A stretch of DNA of 64,000 nt, from positions 2,108,001 through 2,172,000 of the forward strand of contig CP030277.1 of assembly GCA_003330885.1 (NCBI GenBank), written 5' to 3'. Position numbers and translations under genes: made by a program. This document shows positions 1 to 8,232 of the stretch, in pieces. The notes beneath the pieces are model-generated. The model was not told where the DNA came from. It saw only the letters and a list, made by a program, of their open reading frames with translations, and made no database searches. The stretch comes from Rhodobiaceae bacterium (lineage in GTDB: Bacteria > Pseudomonadota > Alphaproteobacteria > Parvibaculales > Parvibaculaceae). Every line of letters begins with the position of its first letter. Position 1 is the first letter of the stretch.

Positions 1-482
1 TCGGACATCGCCTGTCACCCATCCGTTTTGACGACATTAATTTTGAAACCACGGACTATGATAAGTGGGTCGCCTACGGGCAGGCAAAAACAGCCAACGC
101 CCTTTTTGCCGTTGAGCTAAACCGCCGCTTGTCAGGCAAAGGGGTAAACGCCTTCTCCGTCCACCCCGGCGGTATTATGACAAACCTGCAACGGGACATG
201 TCAGATGCTGAGATCAAAGGCATGGGTTGGGTCGATGATGACGGCAATGTTCGGGAAGGATTCAAAACACCCGCAGGCGGCGCAGCAACAGCTGTCTGGG
301 CTGCAACCAGCACGAGCCTAAATGGTCGCGGCGGCGAATATTGCGAAGATTGTCATATCGCAGAACCTGCCAGAGACGATGTACCTTTTGCTGGCGTGCA
401 GGCACATGCACAGGACGCCGACGCTGCCAAAAAACTGTGGACGGCATCCGAGAAAATGTTGGGCGAAACCTTCGACATTTAA
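1..482 (+). CDS. Short-chain dehydrogenase/reductase, C-terminal part (5' truncated by window)
   Basis: This is the C-terminal part of an NAD(P)-dependent oxidoreductase of the short-chain dehydrogenase (SDR) family. The open frame runs in from before base 1 in phase with base 3. It contains the active-site Tyr-x-x-x-Lys as YGQAKTAN, followed by the usual VHPGGIMTN segment after the catalytic helix. The pattern resembles the retinol-dehydrogenase/WWOX-like branch of SDRs. The Rossmann nucleotide-binding half lies outside the window, so cofactor and substrate cannot be inferred. The ATG at 129 is internal to the SDR fold and is not a real start. The gene ends 27 nt before the convergent exoD-like gene. 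Confidence 0.85.
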   Translation, partial: GHRLSPIRFDDINFETTDYDKWVAYGQAKTANALFAVELNRRLSGKGVNAFSVHPGGIMTNLQRDMSDAEIKGMGWVDDDGNVREGFKTPAGGAATAVWAATSTSLNGRGGEYCEDCHIAEPARDDVPFAGVQAHAQDADAAKKLWTASEKMLGETFDI

Positions 483-509
483 GCAGTCAAACTGCGACCT
501 CACTTGAGA

Positions 510-1112
510 TCATGTGGCGAAGTACCCAATGCCGAAATAGAATGCGACGATGATCGCAATCGAAATAAGGATTGAAATCGTGGCGAGCGTCGCGCCCAAG
601 GCGACGATGGCACCGTCATGTTCAATCAGCCCGATCCCCAAAACGGCAAATGAGATTGCCGGCAACCAGGCACTAAGCGGGATTGGCAGACACAGATTGA
701 TTGCAGAGGCGAGCAGCAAGCCGCCCAGCAGACGCTCAGCACGTCCTTCAAACAGAAAAGACAGGCGGGCTTTAGTCAGGCGCGCCACAGGCCGCGCAAC
801 TGGCAGGGCTTTCAACGCCGCATTACGCCATTTTTCTCTCTTGAGATGACGGTTAAGCAGAAACTTTGGCAACCAAAGGTCGGGGCGCCCCATCACCATC
901 TGAACCGAGATAAACAACGCGGGGACGCCAAAAATCAGATTGGACCCGTATGGCAGAGGCAGCATGTTGAGCAACCCCACAAGCAGCAGCGCCCAGCCGA
1001 AGCTCCGGTCGCCTAGCCCGTCCAGGACATCTCCCAATGTGCTGCCCTCTGGGCCATTTCGGGCCCCAAGGCCCGCCAACCCGCGGATCGCATCGCTTCT
1101 CTTCTTAGCCAT
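510..1112 (-). CDS. ExoD family membrane protein
   Basis: A 200-residue integral membrane protein of the ExoD family, named for a Sinorhizobium protein affecting exopolysaccharide synthesis and alkaline tolerance. The family signature is visible: an N-terminal segment ending in LGDVLDGLGDRSFGW, then hydrophobic segments rich in Pro (LLNMLPLPYGSNLIFGVPAL), a basic loop around residues 85-120, and two or three C-terminal membrane segments. Length is normal for the family. It stands alone, convergent with the preceding SDR and followed by a b561 gene on the same strand. Biochemical function of the family is not established; a role in exopolysaccharide is only by name. Confidence 0.85.
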   Translation of the reverse strand: MAKKRSDAIRGLAGLGARNGPEGSTLGDVLDGLGDRSFGWALLLVGLLNMLPLPYGSNLIFGVPALFISVQMVMGRPDLWLPKFLLNRHLKREKWRNAALKALPVARPVARLTKARLSFLFEGRAERLLGGLLLASAINLCLPIPLSAWLPAISFAVLGIGLIEHDGAIVALGATLATISILISIAIIVAFYFGIGYFAT

Positions 1113-1176
1113 TTACTGCCCGAAACACTGTTCCGGAAGGAAATACCATATTGCGCCAAACGAGGGTAGCGCTCTG

Positions 1177-2220
1177 TTAGGTCACCATACGTTTGAAGGC
1201 ATCATCGTGCTTATCGACAAACCGGTGCTTCAAGGCACCGGCAATATGAGCTGCAAACACCACATAAAATATGATCGGCAGCGCGAGCTTGTGAAGAACC
1301 GCCCAGGGCACAATGAGATCCGCATCTGGCGCCCAGAAAAGAGGCGTATCCCAAAAGAAGAAGTGTGAGTATTTGCCACCAAAAGTCGACATGACAAACC
1401 CGGTGATCGGAAATCCGATCATCAAGATGTAGAGCAACACATGAGCCGTATGAGCAGACCTCCGCTCCCAAGGCTTTAGACCAGAATCTAATCCTGGGGT
1501 CGGGCTTACCCGGTGCCAGAAAAGGCGAAGGATGACCAGCAACAACACTGTAAGGCCAAGGGATTTATGCACAACATAGTATCCCTGCCGATACCAAACA
1601 TCCTCCGGGATCATTGAGGTAAAAATCCCCATGGGGATCAGCGCAACAAAAAGAAGGGCCGTCGTCCAGTGAATGATCCGTGTCGCACGACCATATCGCT
1701 CTGATTCATTTCCGTTTTGCAATGCCAACACATCGCTTCGTTTGGTCTGCCAATAAGTCACCAGCAGCAAAAACAGCCCGCCAATGGTAAAGGCAATCCC
1801 CAAAAGCCTCATAAGATTGGGTTTCAGATCGTCGGTCGGAAGAAGTGGTGGGCGGACAGTGTCCAGCGAGCCCAACAGCTGGAGCCAGCCGATCATCAGA
1901 CCTATGCCCAATGTCATTGCCGCCGTCAGGAACGTCCCGACAACCCGCCGGCTGGGAGACGCGTGGTTTAACCAGGCCGCAGCAAGCACCACAACGACAA
2001 GCATCACGACACCAGCGATACTGTCTGCCTGGTAAGCCATGCGATGATCATTATCGGCTGCATTGGCAATCAGCTTCGCCGTCATTTCATTGCCGGCCTC
2101 AGTCGGTGCGAGAGGCCCCTCCGGCCCAGAACCATCTGCTAAGGCCAATGACGGCACGAAGCCAACCATGGTCAGCATCATCAATAGAACCAAATTTCTC
2201 GATATCCCGGTCATGGCCAC
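1177..2220 (-). CDS. Cytochrome b561 family membrane protein with N-terminal extension
   Basis: A 347-residue diheme-type membrane cytochrome that probably passes electrons between quinones and a periplasmic partner. Residues 1-28 are a signal peptide ending LALA. Two or three membrane segments fill residues about 66-158. The cytochrome b561 domain occupies about 176-345. Likely heme ligands are H184 (IIHW), H218 (VHKSLG), H310 (LHKLA) and H325 (AAHIAGALKH), the standard pattern of bacterial b561. The N-terminal 170 residues are not part of the usual 170-190-residue b561 protein, so this is an extended version. No periplasmic cytochrome or reductase gene is adjacent, so the electron partner is unknown. 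Confidence 0.85.
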   Translation of the reverse strand: MAMTGISRNLVLLMMLTMVGFVPSLALADGSGPEGPLAPTEAGNEMTAKLIANAADNDHRMAYQADSIAGVVMLVVVVLAAAWLNHASPSRRVVGTFLTAAMTLGIGLMIGWLQLLGSLDTVRPPLLPTDDLKPNLMRLLGIAFTIGGLFLLLVTYWQTKRSDVLALQNGNESERYGRATRIIHWTTALLFVALIPMGIFTSMIPEDVWYRQGYYVVHKSLGLTVLLLVILRLFWHRVSPTPGLDSGLKPWERRSAHTAHVLLYILMIGFPITGFVMSTFGGKYSHFFFWDTPLFWAPDADLIVPWAVLHKLALPIIFYVVFAAHIAGALKHRFVDKHDDAFKRMVT

Positions 2221-2362
2221 CCTCCCTTATCAATTCGTCCCACTAAATGGGGAAGGATGATATCAGGTGCAGTACCAGTCATTTTTGAATGACAAAAGAT
2301 ATGGTAATTTGTGACCAGAAACTTGTGCGCACCCATCATCAACAATAGGCATACAGAGCAGA

Positions 2363-2620
2363 ATGAAAGAAAAGCCCTGGTTTCTCTACATTCTGGAGTG
2401 TTCGGGGAACCGCCTATATACCGGCATCACCGTGGACGTTGACGCCCGGTTCGCTGCCCATGCCAGCGGGAAAGGCGCCAAATTCACCAAAAGCTTCCCG
2501 CCTCAGCAAATCCTGTTCAAGGCGGAATTTCCAGACAGGGCGGCGGCGAGCCGAGCAGAAGCCGACATCAAGAAACTGTCTGCCAAAGAAAAACGACACT
2601 TCGTGCAAACCAACACCTGA
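2363..2620 (+). CDS. GIY-YIG nuclease superfamily protein (YhbQ-like)
   Basis: A compact 85-residue single-domain protein of the GIY-YIG endonuclease superfamily. The two defining strands are FLYILEC (residues 8-14) and LYTGIT, followed by the Arg of DVDARFAAH and the basic helix region. Length matches the YhbQ/UPF0213 group of stand-alone GIY-YIG proteins, which have been linked to DNA damage responses but lack a firmly defined substrate. It is followed after 17 nt by slyX on the same strand and may be co-transcribed with it. Confidence 0.9.
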   Translation: MKEKPWFLYILECSGNRLYTGITVDVDARFAAHASGKGAKFTKSFPPQQILFKAEFPDRAAASRAEADIKKLSAKEKRHFVQTNT

Positions 2621-2637
2621 ATCGGAAACCACCCTCT

Positions 2638-2859
2638 ATGACCTCACCGGATGAAAACGAAAAAATAGGCGATCTGGAGGTTCAGGTAGCCCATCAAACG
2701 AAACTTCTGGACGAACTCAATGAAACTGTTCGTGCGCAATGGACGGAGATCGACAAGCTCACAAGGTCGATCACCCTGCTCGCCGACCGGTTGCTAAACA
2801 TCGAAGCAACCAGCAAAAAGGGAACGCCAGGCGAAGAGCCGCCTCCACCTCACTATTGA
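2638..2859 (+). CDS. slyX: SlyX family protein
   Basis: A 73-residue SlyX homologue. The sequence has an early heptad-rich stretch (about residues 8-60) predicted to be coiled coil, with the family pattern LEVQVAHQTKLLDELN, and ends in the characteristic PPPPHY tail. SlyX proteins are small cytoplasmic proteins of unknown biochemical role. The gene follows the GIY-YIG gene after 17 nt and precedes the pseudouridine synthase gene after 49 nt, so the three may share a transcript. Confidence 0.88.
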   Translation: MTSPDENEKIGDLEVQVAHQTKLLDELNETVRAQWTEIDKLTRSITLLADRLLNIEATSKKGTPGEEPPPPHY

Positions 2860-2908
2860 GCCAGCAGTTCTTTTTGCTGTCGCCACGGAGAAAGCCTATA
2901 GGTGAAGA

Positions 2909-3577
2909 ATGAGCCAAGATGCACCTCGCCCTATCACCTACGCCCCACCACAAGATCCGTTGAAGGTGGTGCATCACGACGCACACATTCTCATCCTGTC
3001 AAAACCATCCGGGCTATTGACGGTACCGGGCAAGCCCGCCGCCCACGCCGACTGCCTTGAAACCAGGGCCCGCATTGAGTTCCCGACAGCAACGATCGTC
3101 CATCGTCTAGATATGGATACGTCTGGCATTCTGGTCATGGCGATGACGCCAAATGCGCATCGGCACCTGGGCCTGCAGTTCGAAAAGCGGAAGACGAAAA
3201 AAACCTATACCGCCCGTGTCTGGGGTAAAATGACAGAGGATGAGGGGACAGTCGTGGCACCCATAATCACCGACTGGCCCAACAGACCAAGGCAGATGAT
3301 TGATTTTGAGAAGGGTCGATCAGCTGAAACCCGTTGGCAGGTGCTTGATCGGGAAGCAGGCGCCTCCCGCGTTGCACTTTATCCCCACACCGGACGCTCG
3401 CACCAATTGCGCGTCCACATGTTGAGCCTTGGACATCCAATCCTGGGCGATAACATCTACGCACATGACGACGCGTTTAACGCGGCAGATAGACTGCAGC
3501 TCCACAGCACATCTCTTACCCTGCATCACCCGGACGGTGGGCAACGCATAACCTTTTCTGATCCCTGCCCGTTCTAA
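2909..3577 (+). CDS. rluA: RluA family pseudouridine synthase
   Basis: A 222-residue RNA pseudouridine synthase that isomerises uridine in rRNA and/or tRNA. The catalytic Asp is D68 within HRLDMDTSG. The other family motifs are present: KPSGLLTVPG near residue 32, and HTGRSHQLRVHM near the C-terminal third followed by LGHPILGD. There is no N-terminal S4 domain, and the length is that of the short RluA group (23S U746 / tRNA U32 in E. coli) rather than RluC or RluD. The exact site cannot be told from sequence. It is convergent with the MFS gene, 18 nt away. Confidence 0.9.
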   Translation: MSQDAPRPITYAPPQDPLKVVHHDAHILILSKPSGLLTVPGKPAAHADCLETRARIEFPTATIVHRLDMDTSGILVMAMTPNAHRHLGLQFEKRKTKKTYTARVWGKMTEDEGTVVAPIITDWPNRPRQMIDFEKGRSAETRWQVLDREAGASRVALYPHTGRSHQLRVHMLSLGHPILGDNIYAHDDAFNAADRLQLHSTSLTLHHPDGGQRITFSDPCPF

Positions 3578-3595
3578 AGCGAGAACCGACCCGGT

Positions 3596-4741
3596 TCATT
3601 CAGATATTTCGGGGCCATGCGCTCTGATCATCAGAGCAGCTAAACCCGCGCCCGAGAGAGCCAGCGCTCCAAGGAAAAGGAATGCGCTCTGTTCACCACC
3701 AAAGGAAACAGCGATCCCCGCAATTGCTGGAATGGCGATGCCCCCGCACATGCCCATACCGACGAGCAGGCTTGATAGCCTGGGCGACGCCATCATTGGT
3801 CGGGCCAGCCAGGCAAACATGTTCGGAAAAATCAACGAGATGGCAGCACCAGCAAGCACAAAGGCATAGGGCGCGATCGGTTCGCTGAAGGTCAGAAACA
3901 GGCAAACGCCACCGGTCAGCAGTCCGGCAGAGACCAGCCAGCCAGGACGCACAAAAAGACTAATCCCCACAGCGGCCAGACGCATGCAAGTAAAGGCAAC
4001 ATAGAAAAGGGAGGTATAAACAGCGGCATCAGCCTCGCTCATCCCTTGAGCAACAAGAACAGTCGCGCCCCAGCCGACAGCAGATATCTCAATCCCCACA
4101 CCGAGCGCCATCAGAAACAGGATCCAACGATAGCGCCGAAACAGCACAGAAAGATCCTCGCCCCGGTCTGTGACGTCTGGCCCCCTGTCATCGCTGAGAA
4201 GTGCTAAGGGTAAGATTGCCAGAGCAAACAGAAAGATCGCGAAAAACGCCGCATCGGGGCGACCGGTGAACCACACCAAAAGCAGGGGCGCGCCGATAGC
4301 CCCAACTCCAAACACAGCGTTCAGCACATTGAGAACGACTGGGGAGCGATCACCAAAGGATGCCGCAGCGAAGCCGTTAAACCCAACCGTTAGAAAACCG
4401 TACCCACACCCGTTGAAGGCTGCACCTATGAGCGCAACCTCCCAGGAAGTAGTTGATGAAATTGCAGACGTCCCAATAAGGAGACTCACAATGCCGGCTG
4501 CCGGGCGCCAGCGCAGCACATAAGCAGGCAGACGGAGCGCCGTTGCAGACACACCAATAAATGCTCCAACCCAATGTGCGCTCAATATCAACCCGGCGGC
4601 ACCAGGCCCGAGATCGAAACCCCGCTCGAACGCCGGCAGCGATGGCCCGAAAAGGGCCTGGGCAATACCGATGAGCGAAAAGGCAAGGAAACCTGTCCCC
4701 ATCGTGAGGCTTTTGGACATAGGCATAGTTATATGAGGCAA
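3596..4741 (-). CDS. Major facilitator superfamily transporter
   Basis: A 381-residue polytopic inner-membrane transporter of the major facilitator superfamily, with about twelve hydrophobic segments in two halves separated by a charged loop near residue 190 (LSDDRGPDVTDRGEDLS). N-terminal features fit MFS: FGPSLPAFERGF, then LSAHWVGAFIGV. The topology resembles sugar/FucP-like or YfmO-like efflux members, but no substrate can be assigned. It is separated by 1 nt from the upstream GFA gene on the same strand, so the two are very likely co-transcribed. Confidence 0.85.
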   Translation of the reverse strand: MPHITMPMSKSLTMGTGFLAFSLIGIAQALFGPSLPAFERGFDLGPGAAGLILSAHWVGAFIGVSATALRLPAYVLRWRPAAGIVSLLIGTSAISSTTSWEVALIGAAFNGCGYGFLTVGFNGFAAASFGDRSPVVLNVLNAVFGVGAIGAPLLLVWFTGRPDAAFFAIFLFALAILPLALLSDDRGPDVTDRGEDLSVLFRRYRWILFLMALGVGIEISAVGWGATVLVAQGMSEADAAVYTSLFYVAFTCMRLAAVGISLFVRPGWLVSAGLLTGGVCLFLTFSEPIAPYAFVLAGAAISLIFPNMFAWLARPMMASPRLSSLLVGMGMCGGIAIPAIAGIAVSFGGEQSAFLFLGALALSGAGLAALMIRAHGPEISE

Positions 4742-4742
4742 A

Positions 4743-5156
4743 TCAGCTTTGTTGATCGAGCGAAGGCAAGCTATCTAAGTCATCAAGCCATCTTGGATGA
4801 GACTGGTGCCATACGTTAATGCGTGGCGGAAGCTTATCTCTCACATCCAAAATAGGAACCCGAATGGAAGCGAACGGCGCCGGGTCTTCTTCTGGAGGCA
4901 CCGATCCAATATTCGTCCCGCAAGTCGCGCAGAACAGTTGGCGCCTTGTGTTTCCACTATCGCCTACCTTGTCAAATTTCGTCACGTCTCCGGATTGAAA
5001 CTTGAGCGTCGTCTTGTCCGCAAACACTGTGTGTCGAAAGGCTGAACCACTTACCTGCTGACAGTCAAGACAATGGCATAGGGCCACCTTCGACGGGTCC
5101 ACCTCTACTGTGAAGCGGACATCGCCACAGAAACACGTTCCTTTGGCCTCAATCAT
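4743..5156 (-). CDS. GFA / CENP-V domain protein
   Basis: A 137-residue zinc protein of the GFA (glutathione-dependent formaldehyde-activating enzyme) / CENP-V family. The metal-binding Cys pattern is complete: C8 and C10 (TCFCGDVRF), C27, C29 and C32 (CHCLDCQQVSGSAF), and C76 and C79 (CATCG). Members react with glutathione-bound small molecules or have no known activity, and the presence of a GFA fold does not prove formaldehyde metabolism. It is the first gene of a two-gene unit with the MFS transporter and is divergent from the PAS gene. Confidence 0.88.
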   Translation of the reverse strand: MIEAKGTCFCGDVRFTVEVDPSKVALCHCLDCQQVSGSAFRHTVFADKTTLKFQSGDVTKFDKVGDSGNTRRQLFCATCGTNIGSVPPEEDPAPFASIRVPILDVRDKLPPRINVWHQSHPRWLDDLDSLPSLDQQS

Positions 5157-5223
5157 TCCGAAGAACCTCTGTTACTTTCGTCCCGCACACCCATCACAGC
5201 ACCTGGGGACATTCGCCAAAGTC

Positions 5224-5244
5224 TACAGGATACAGGATACAGGA
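5224..5244. repeat. Three tandem copies of a 7-bp unit
   Basis: TACAGGA is repeated three times without gaps in the divergent region between the GFA and PAS genes. The unit is not translated in any supported gene. It could be simple slippage or a set of binding sites in phase with less than one helical turn. Confidence 0.8.
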
Positions 5245-5280
5245 AAAAATGCGCACCCAAGCGCCTCGATAGACACCCCT

Positions 5281-5305
5281 AAAGACTTAAGTCTTTATCT
5301 TAAGA
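5281..5305. promoter_or_regulatory. Perfect 16-bp palindrome followed by an 8-bp palindrome
   Basis: AAAGACTTAAGTCTTT (5281-5296) is a perfect inverted repeat. Two bases later TCTTAAGA (5298-5305) is a second palindrome with the same CTTAAG core. They lie about 68 nt upstream of the chosen PAS gene start and 125 nt from the divergent GFA start. A dimeric regulator binding site is a plausible reading. A hairpin role is less likely because no T-tract or gene end is nearby. Confidence 0.5.
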
Positions 5306-5372
5306 GTTCCGCAATTTGTGAACTTTATAATTCACCTAACAAATCGCCTTGGCATCGAAGAGGGTTTCATCG

Positions 5373-5996
5373 ATGAAGAAGGAACAGCAGATTGAGTTGG
5401 GCGACATTCTGGTCGCGCATTGGCGATCGCTACTCACATGCGAGTGCCTCCCGGCTGCCAGGAAATTTAGGCCCGATGCGAGCCTAAAACCCGTCCTACC
5501 GCACCTCCTCATTCTTGAAATCGTGGATGGAGATGTGAAACTGGGCCTTATTGGCCCTGGGCACGATGGGCGATTAGAAATCAATCCCATGGGGCATTCC
5601 TACCTCGACACAATCCCCGCAGAACGCAGATACGCGACAATGATGCGGGTCCAGGCGATGTTGCAGCACAAGTGCGGTGCCAAGATTGAAATAGAAGAAG
5701 AAATGGCAAACGGAGAACTCGGCACTGCTTATCTGACTGTCGTGCCCTATGCTGCAGACGAGACCCACGGTGCCTATCTCGTGACGGTGGTTCCTCCAAA
5801 CACATTGGCGGAGGCAGATGAAACCGCAACCGCGTCATCCTTCCTCAGCAGGCCGTTCAAATCGTTTGAGTATTTGGACTTAGGCTTTGGCACCCCGCCT
5901 GCGCTAGCTGAAAAGATTATGGGCGTCGACGCTCCCTCACCAGACCTCCAATGGCCTGACCTTAAAACGGTGATCGACGAAACAGTCCCATCATAG
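5373..5996 (+). CDS. PAS domain-containing protein (PAS_5 / PF07310 type)
   Basis: A 207-residue cytoplasmic protein made mainly of one PAS-like domain of the PAS_5 group, which is abundant in Alphaproteobacteria. Typical features are the LGDILVAHWRSLL start, LPHLLILEIVDGDVKLGLIGP and the middle SYLDTIPAERRYATMMRVQAML segment, followed by a C-terminal tail of about 50 residues with no recognised domain. I chose ATG 5373, which has GAGG nine bases upstream, over a TTG at 5349. No output domain is fused, so it may act as a partner of another regulator. It is convergent with the helicase gene and stops 3 nt before it. Confidence 0.8.
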   Translation: MKKEQQIELGDILVAHWRSLLTCECLPAARKFRPDASLKPVLPHLLILEIVDGDVKLGLIGPGHDGRLEINPMGHSYLDTIPAERRYATMMRVQAMLQHKCGAKIEIEEEMANGELGTAYLTVVPYAADETHGAYLVTVVPPNTLAEADETATASSFLSRPFKSFEYLDLGFGTPPALAEKIMGVDAPSPDLQWPDLKTVIDETVPS

Positions 5997-5999
5997 AAG

Positions 6000-7304
6000 T
6001 TATGCGGCCTTCGCAGCTGGTCGACGCGAACGCCGCGATGCAGGTTTGCGCTTTCCATTCTTGCTCTGACCTTGCGGCTTTTTCTGACCCGGTGATTTTT
6101 TCTGTCCTTGAGGTCTTTTTTGGCCCTGTGATTTGCGCTTCGCTGTGCCGGTAGCGCTCGCGATCTCCGGGGAATGGTAAGGCTGGTCTTCCATCACCGG
6201 TATTGTTTGACGAATGGTTTTCTCGATATCCCGCAATACCGCCCGCTCCTCAAGATCACAGAATGAGAGTGCAATACCGGAGGATCCGGCCCTCGCTGTC
6301 CGGCCAATTCTGTGGACATAATTCTCAGGATCATCTGGCAGCTCAAAATTAATAACGTGAGTAACCCCATCAACATCAATGCCACGTGCCGCAATGTCAG
6401 TGGCAACCAATGCCCGAATGCGTCCTGACTTAAAACCAGCCAATGCGCGTTGCCGAGCGTTCTGCGCCTTATTGCCGTGGATCGCGTCGGCACGGACACC
6501 ACTATTTTGAAGAAATTTGGCGACCCGGTCTGCACCGCGTTTGGTCCGCGTAAACACCAAAACCCGCTTGATGGCCTCGTCCTTCAACAGCTCACACATC
6601 AACTCCCTCTTTTTTTCCTTTGGAACAAAGAGAATTTTTTGTGCAATTTTTTCTGCCGTGGTCGCAGCTGGAGCCACCTCAACGCGAACAGGGTCTGTTA
6701 GCAAACCGTTCGCCAACCCTTGCACGACCTTGGGCATTGTCGCTGAGAAAAGAACTGTCTGGCGTTCACGGGGCAGCGCAGCGGCAATTTTTTTGACATC
6801 CCGCACAAATCCCATATCAAGCATGCGATCTGCTTCATCAAGAACAAACACTTCAACATTATCAAGGAGAATATGGCCTTGAGCCATGAGGTCCATAAAT
6901 CGGCCGGGTGTCGCGACAAGAATGTGCACCCCGCGCGCCATGGCCTGAATTTGAGCACGGATCGAAGTCCCACCAAATACCACAGCTGTACGAAGATGCA
7001 GATGGCGGCCATAGGCAAACAGATTTTCTGAAATCTGAGTTGCAAGTTCACGTGTTGGCGCAAGGATAAGAGCCTGGGGTTTGTTGCTGACAGCTTTTCT
7101 GTTTGACAGAGACAAACGATGGAGAAGAGGCAGAGCAAAGGACGCCGTTTTTCCCGTTCCAGTTTGTGCAACTCCTAACAGGTCACGCTGTTCAAGCAGC
7201 GCAGGAATGGATTTTCCCTGTATCGGAGTTGGCGTTGCATACCCTTCCTCACCAAGCGCGCGTAGCAATGGTTCAGCGAGTTTTAGATCTTTAAAATCGG
7301 TCAT
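6000..7304 (-). CDS. DEAD-box ATP-dependent RNA helicase (RhlE-like)
   Basis: A 434-residue DEAD-box RNA helicase acting in RNA unwinding, ribosome assembly or decay. All core motifs are visible: Q motif GYATPTPIQ (21-29), Walker A AQTGTGKT (46-53), PTRELA, TPGRFMD, DEAD, SAT, then in the second domain ARGID and HRIGRTARAG. The C-terminal 60 residues are a basic low-complexity tail containing repeated G-Q-K-K/R-P units, typical of RhlE-type RNA-binding tails. The gene is monocistronic and has a 360-bp region upstream before the next gene. Confidence 0.93.
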   Translation of the reverse strand: MTDFKDLKLAEPLLRALGEEGYATPTPIQGKSIPALLEQRDLLGVAQTGTGKTASFALPLLHRLSLSNRKAVSNKPQALILAPTRELATQISENLFAYGRHLHLRTAVVFGGTSIRAQIQAMARGVHILVATPGRFMDLMAQGHILLDNVEVFVLDEADRMLDMGFVRDVKKIAAALPRERQTVLFSATMPKVVQGLANGLLTDPVRVEVAPAATTAEKIAQKILFVPKEKKRELMCELLKDEAIKRVLVFTRTKRGADRVAKFLQNSGVRADAIHGNKAQNARQRALAGFKSGRIRALVATDIAARGIDVDGVTHVINFELPDDPENYVHRIGRTARAGSSGIALSFCDLEERAVLRDIEKTIRQTIPVMEDQPYHSPEIASATGTAKRKSQGQKRPQGQKKSPGQKKPQGQSKNGKRKPASRRSRRPAAKAA

Positions 7305-7664
7305 AGAAGTGGTCTCACACGTATGCGCACTCCCCCTTTTTTACATCACACCAGGGGGCGAACTTTATTAAAGGCACAACGATCAAGGCGATTGCCGTAT
7401 TGACTTCACCTATCTAACGAAACGCCCACATGTGATGAAAGAAACGTGGCCAACACGCAAAGCGCTGGGCTGGAGACCGACAAATTCGATCAAATAGCAA
7501 GAGTCGCTGGGTGCAGATGGCGCACCAAGCTGTCTAAAGTCAAGATGAATTCGGCAATACAACAAACTGCCTCAAAAAGCCGATACCTCAAGATCAGTTG
7601 TTTTCCATTCCAATAAGCCGAAATATGATGAGTATCGACTCACATAATCAAAGGCTGTTTCAGC
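7305..7664. other. 360-bp intergenic region between divergent helicase and MAPEG genes
   Basis: No supported gene is seen here. It should hold the promoter and 5' leader of the minus-strand helicase and the promoter of the plus-strand MAPEG gene. A small CCCCC/GGGGG inverted repeat lies at about 7332-7358, inside the likely helicase leader. I find no clear operator or RNA gene. Confidence 0.5.
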
Positions 7665-8072
7665 ATGGACTTCACCTACCCGCTCGCAGGTATTGTAACT
7701 GTTATTACCCTGTTCATTTACATGTGGATGGCGGTGCAAGTCGGAAAATCCCGCGGAAAACATGATGTTCCTGCCCCTCAGAACACCGGACCTGACGAGT
7801 TTCTCCGCGCGCTCCGCGTTCACGAGAACACAGTAGAAGGGCTCCTCCTGTTCCTACCAGCCCTCTGGATGTTTGCACTGACCTTTGGCGACCTGTGGGC
7901 CGGCCTGATCGGCCTTTTCTACCCGCTCGGTCGCATGATCTATGCTCAAGGCTATTATCAGGCGGCTGACAAGCGAAGCCGTGGTTTTATGATTGGCCTT
8001 ATCTCCACCGCCATCCTCCTGATTGGCAGTCTGATCGGGTTTGTTCTCTCCGCCCTAACGCTGTACCTATAG
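7665..8072 (+). CDS. MAPEG family membrane protein
   Basis: A 135-residue inner-membrane protein of the MAPEG superfamily (membrane-associated proteins in eicosanoid and glutathione metabolism). It has four hydrophobic segments and the family signature RALRVHENTVEGLLLFLPAL (residues 48-67), which includes the conserved Arg, His, Asn and Glu of the glutathione-binding region. Bacterial members are usually annotated as possible glutathione transferases with unknown substrates. It is a single gene. Confidence 0.87.
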   Translation: MDFTYPLAGIVTVITLFIYMWMAVQVGKSRGKHDVPAPQNTGPDEFLRALRVHENTVEGLLLFLPALWMFALTFGDLWAGLIGLFYPLGRMIYAQGYYQAADKRSRGFMIGLISTAILLIGSLIGFVLSALTLYL

Positions 8073-8232
8073 TCGCCGAAAACACAGCAATTGGCGGAAA
8101 CTAAGTGATTTTCGGAGAGATCAATCTCGATATGCAGTTTGTCAGATTTGTTCAGACATATTTGTTACAAACCATGAGTAGGCTTGTCGTGGCTGCCTAT
8201 GTGAAACCCCCTCAGAAAAGTTAGGGACCCTG

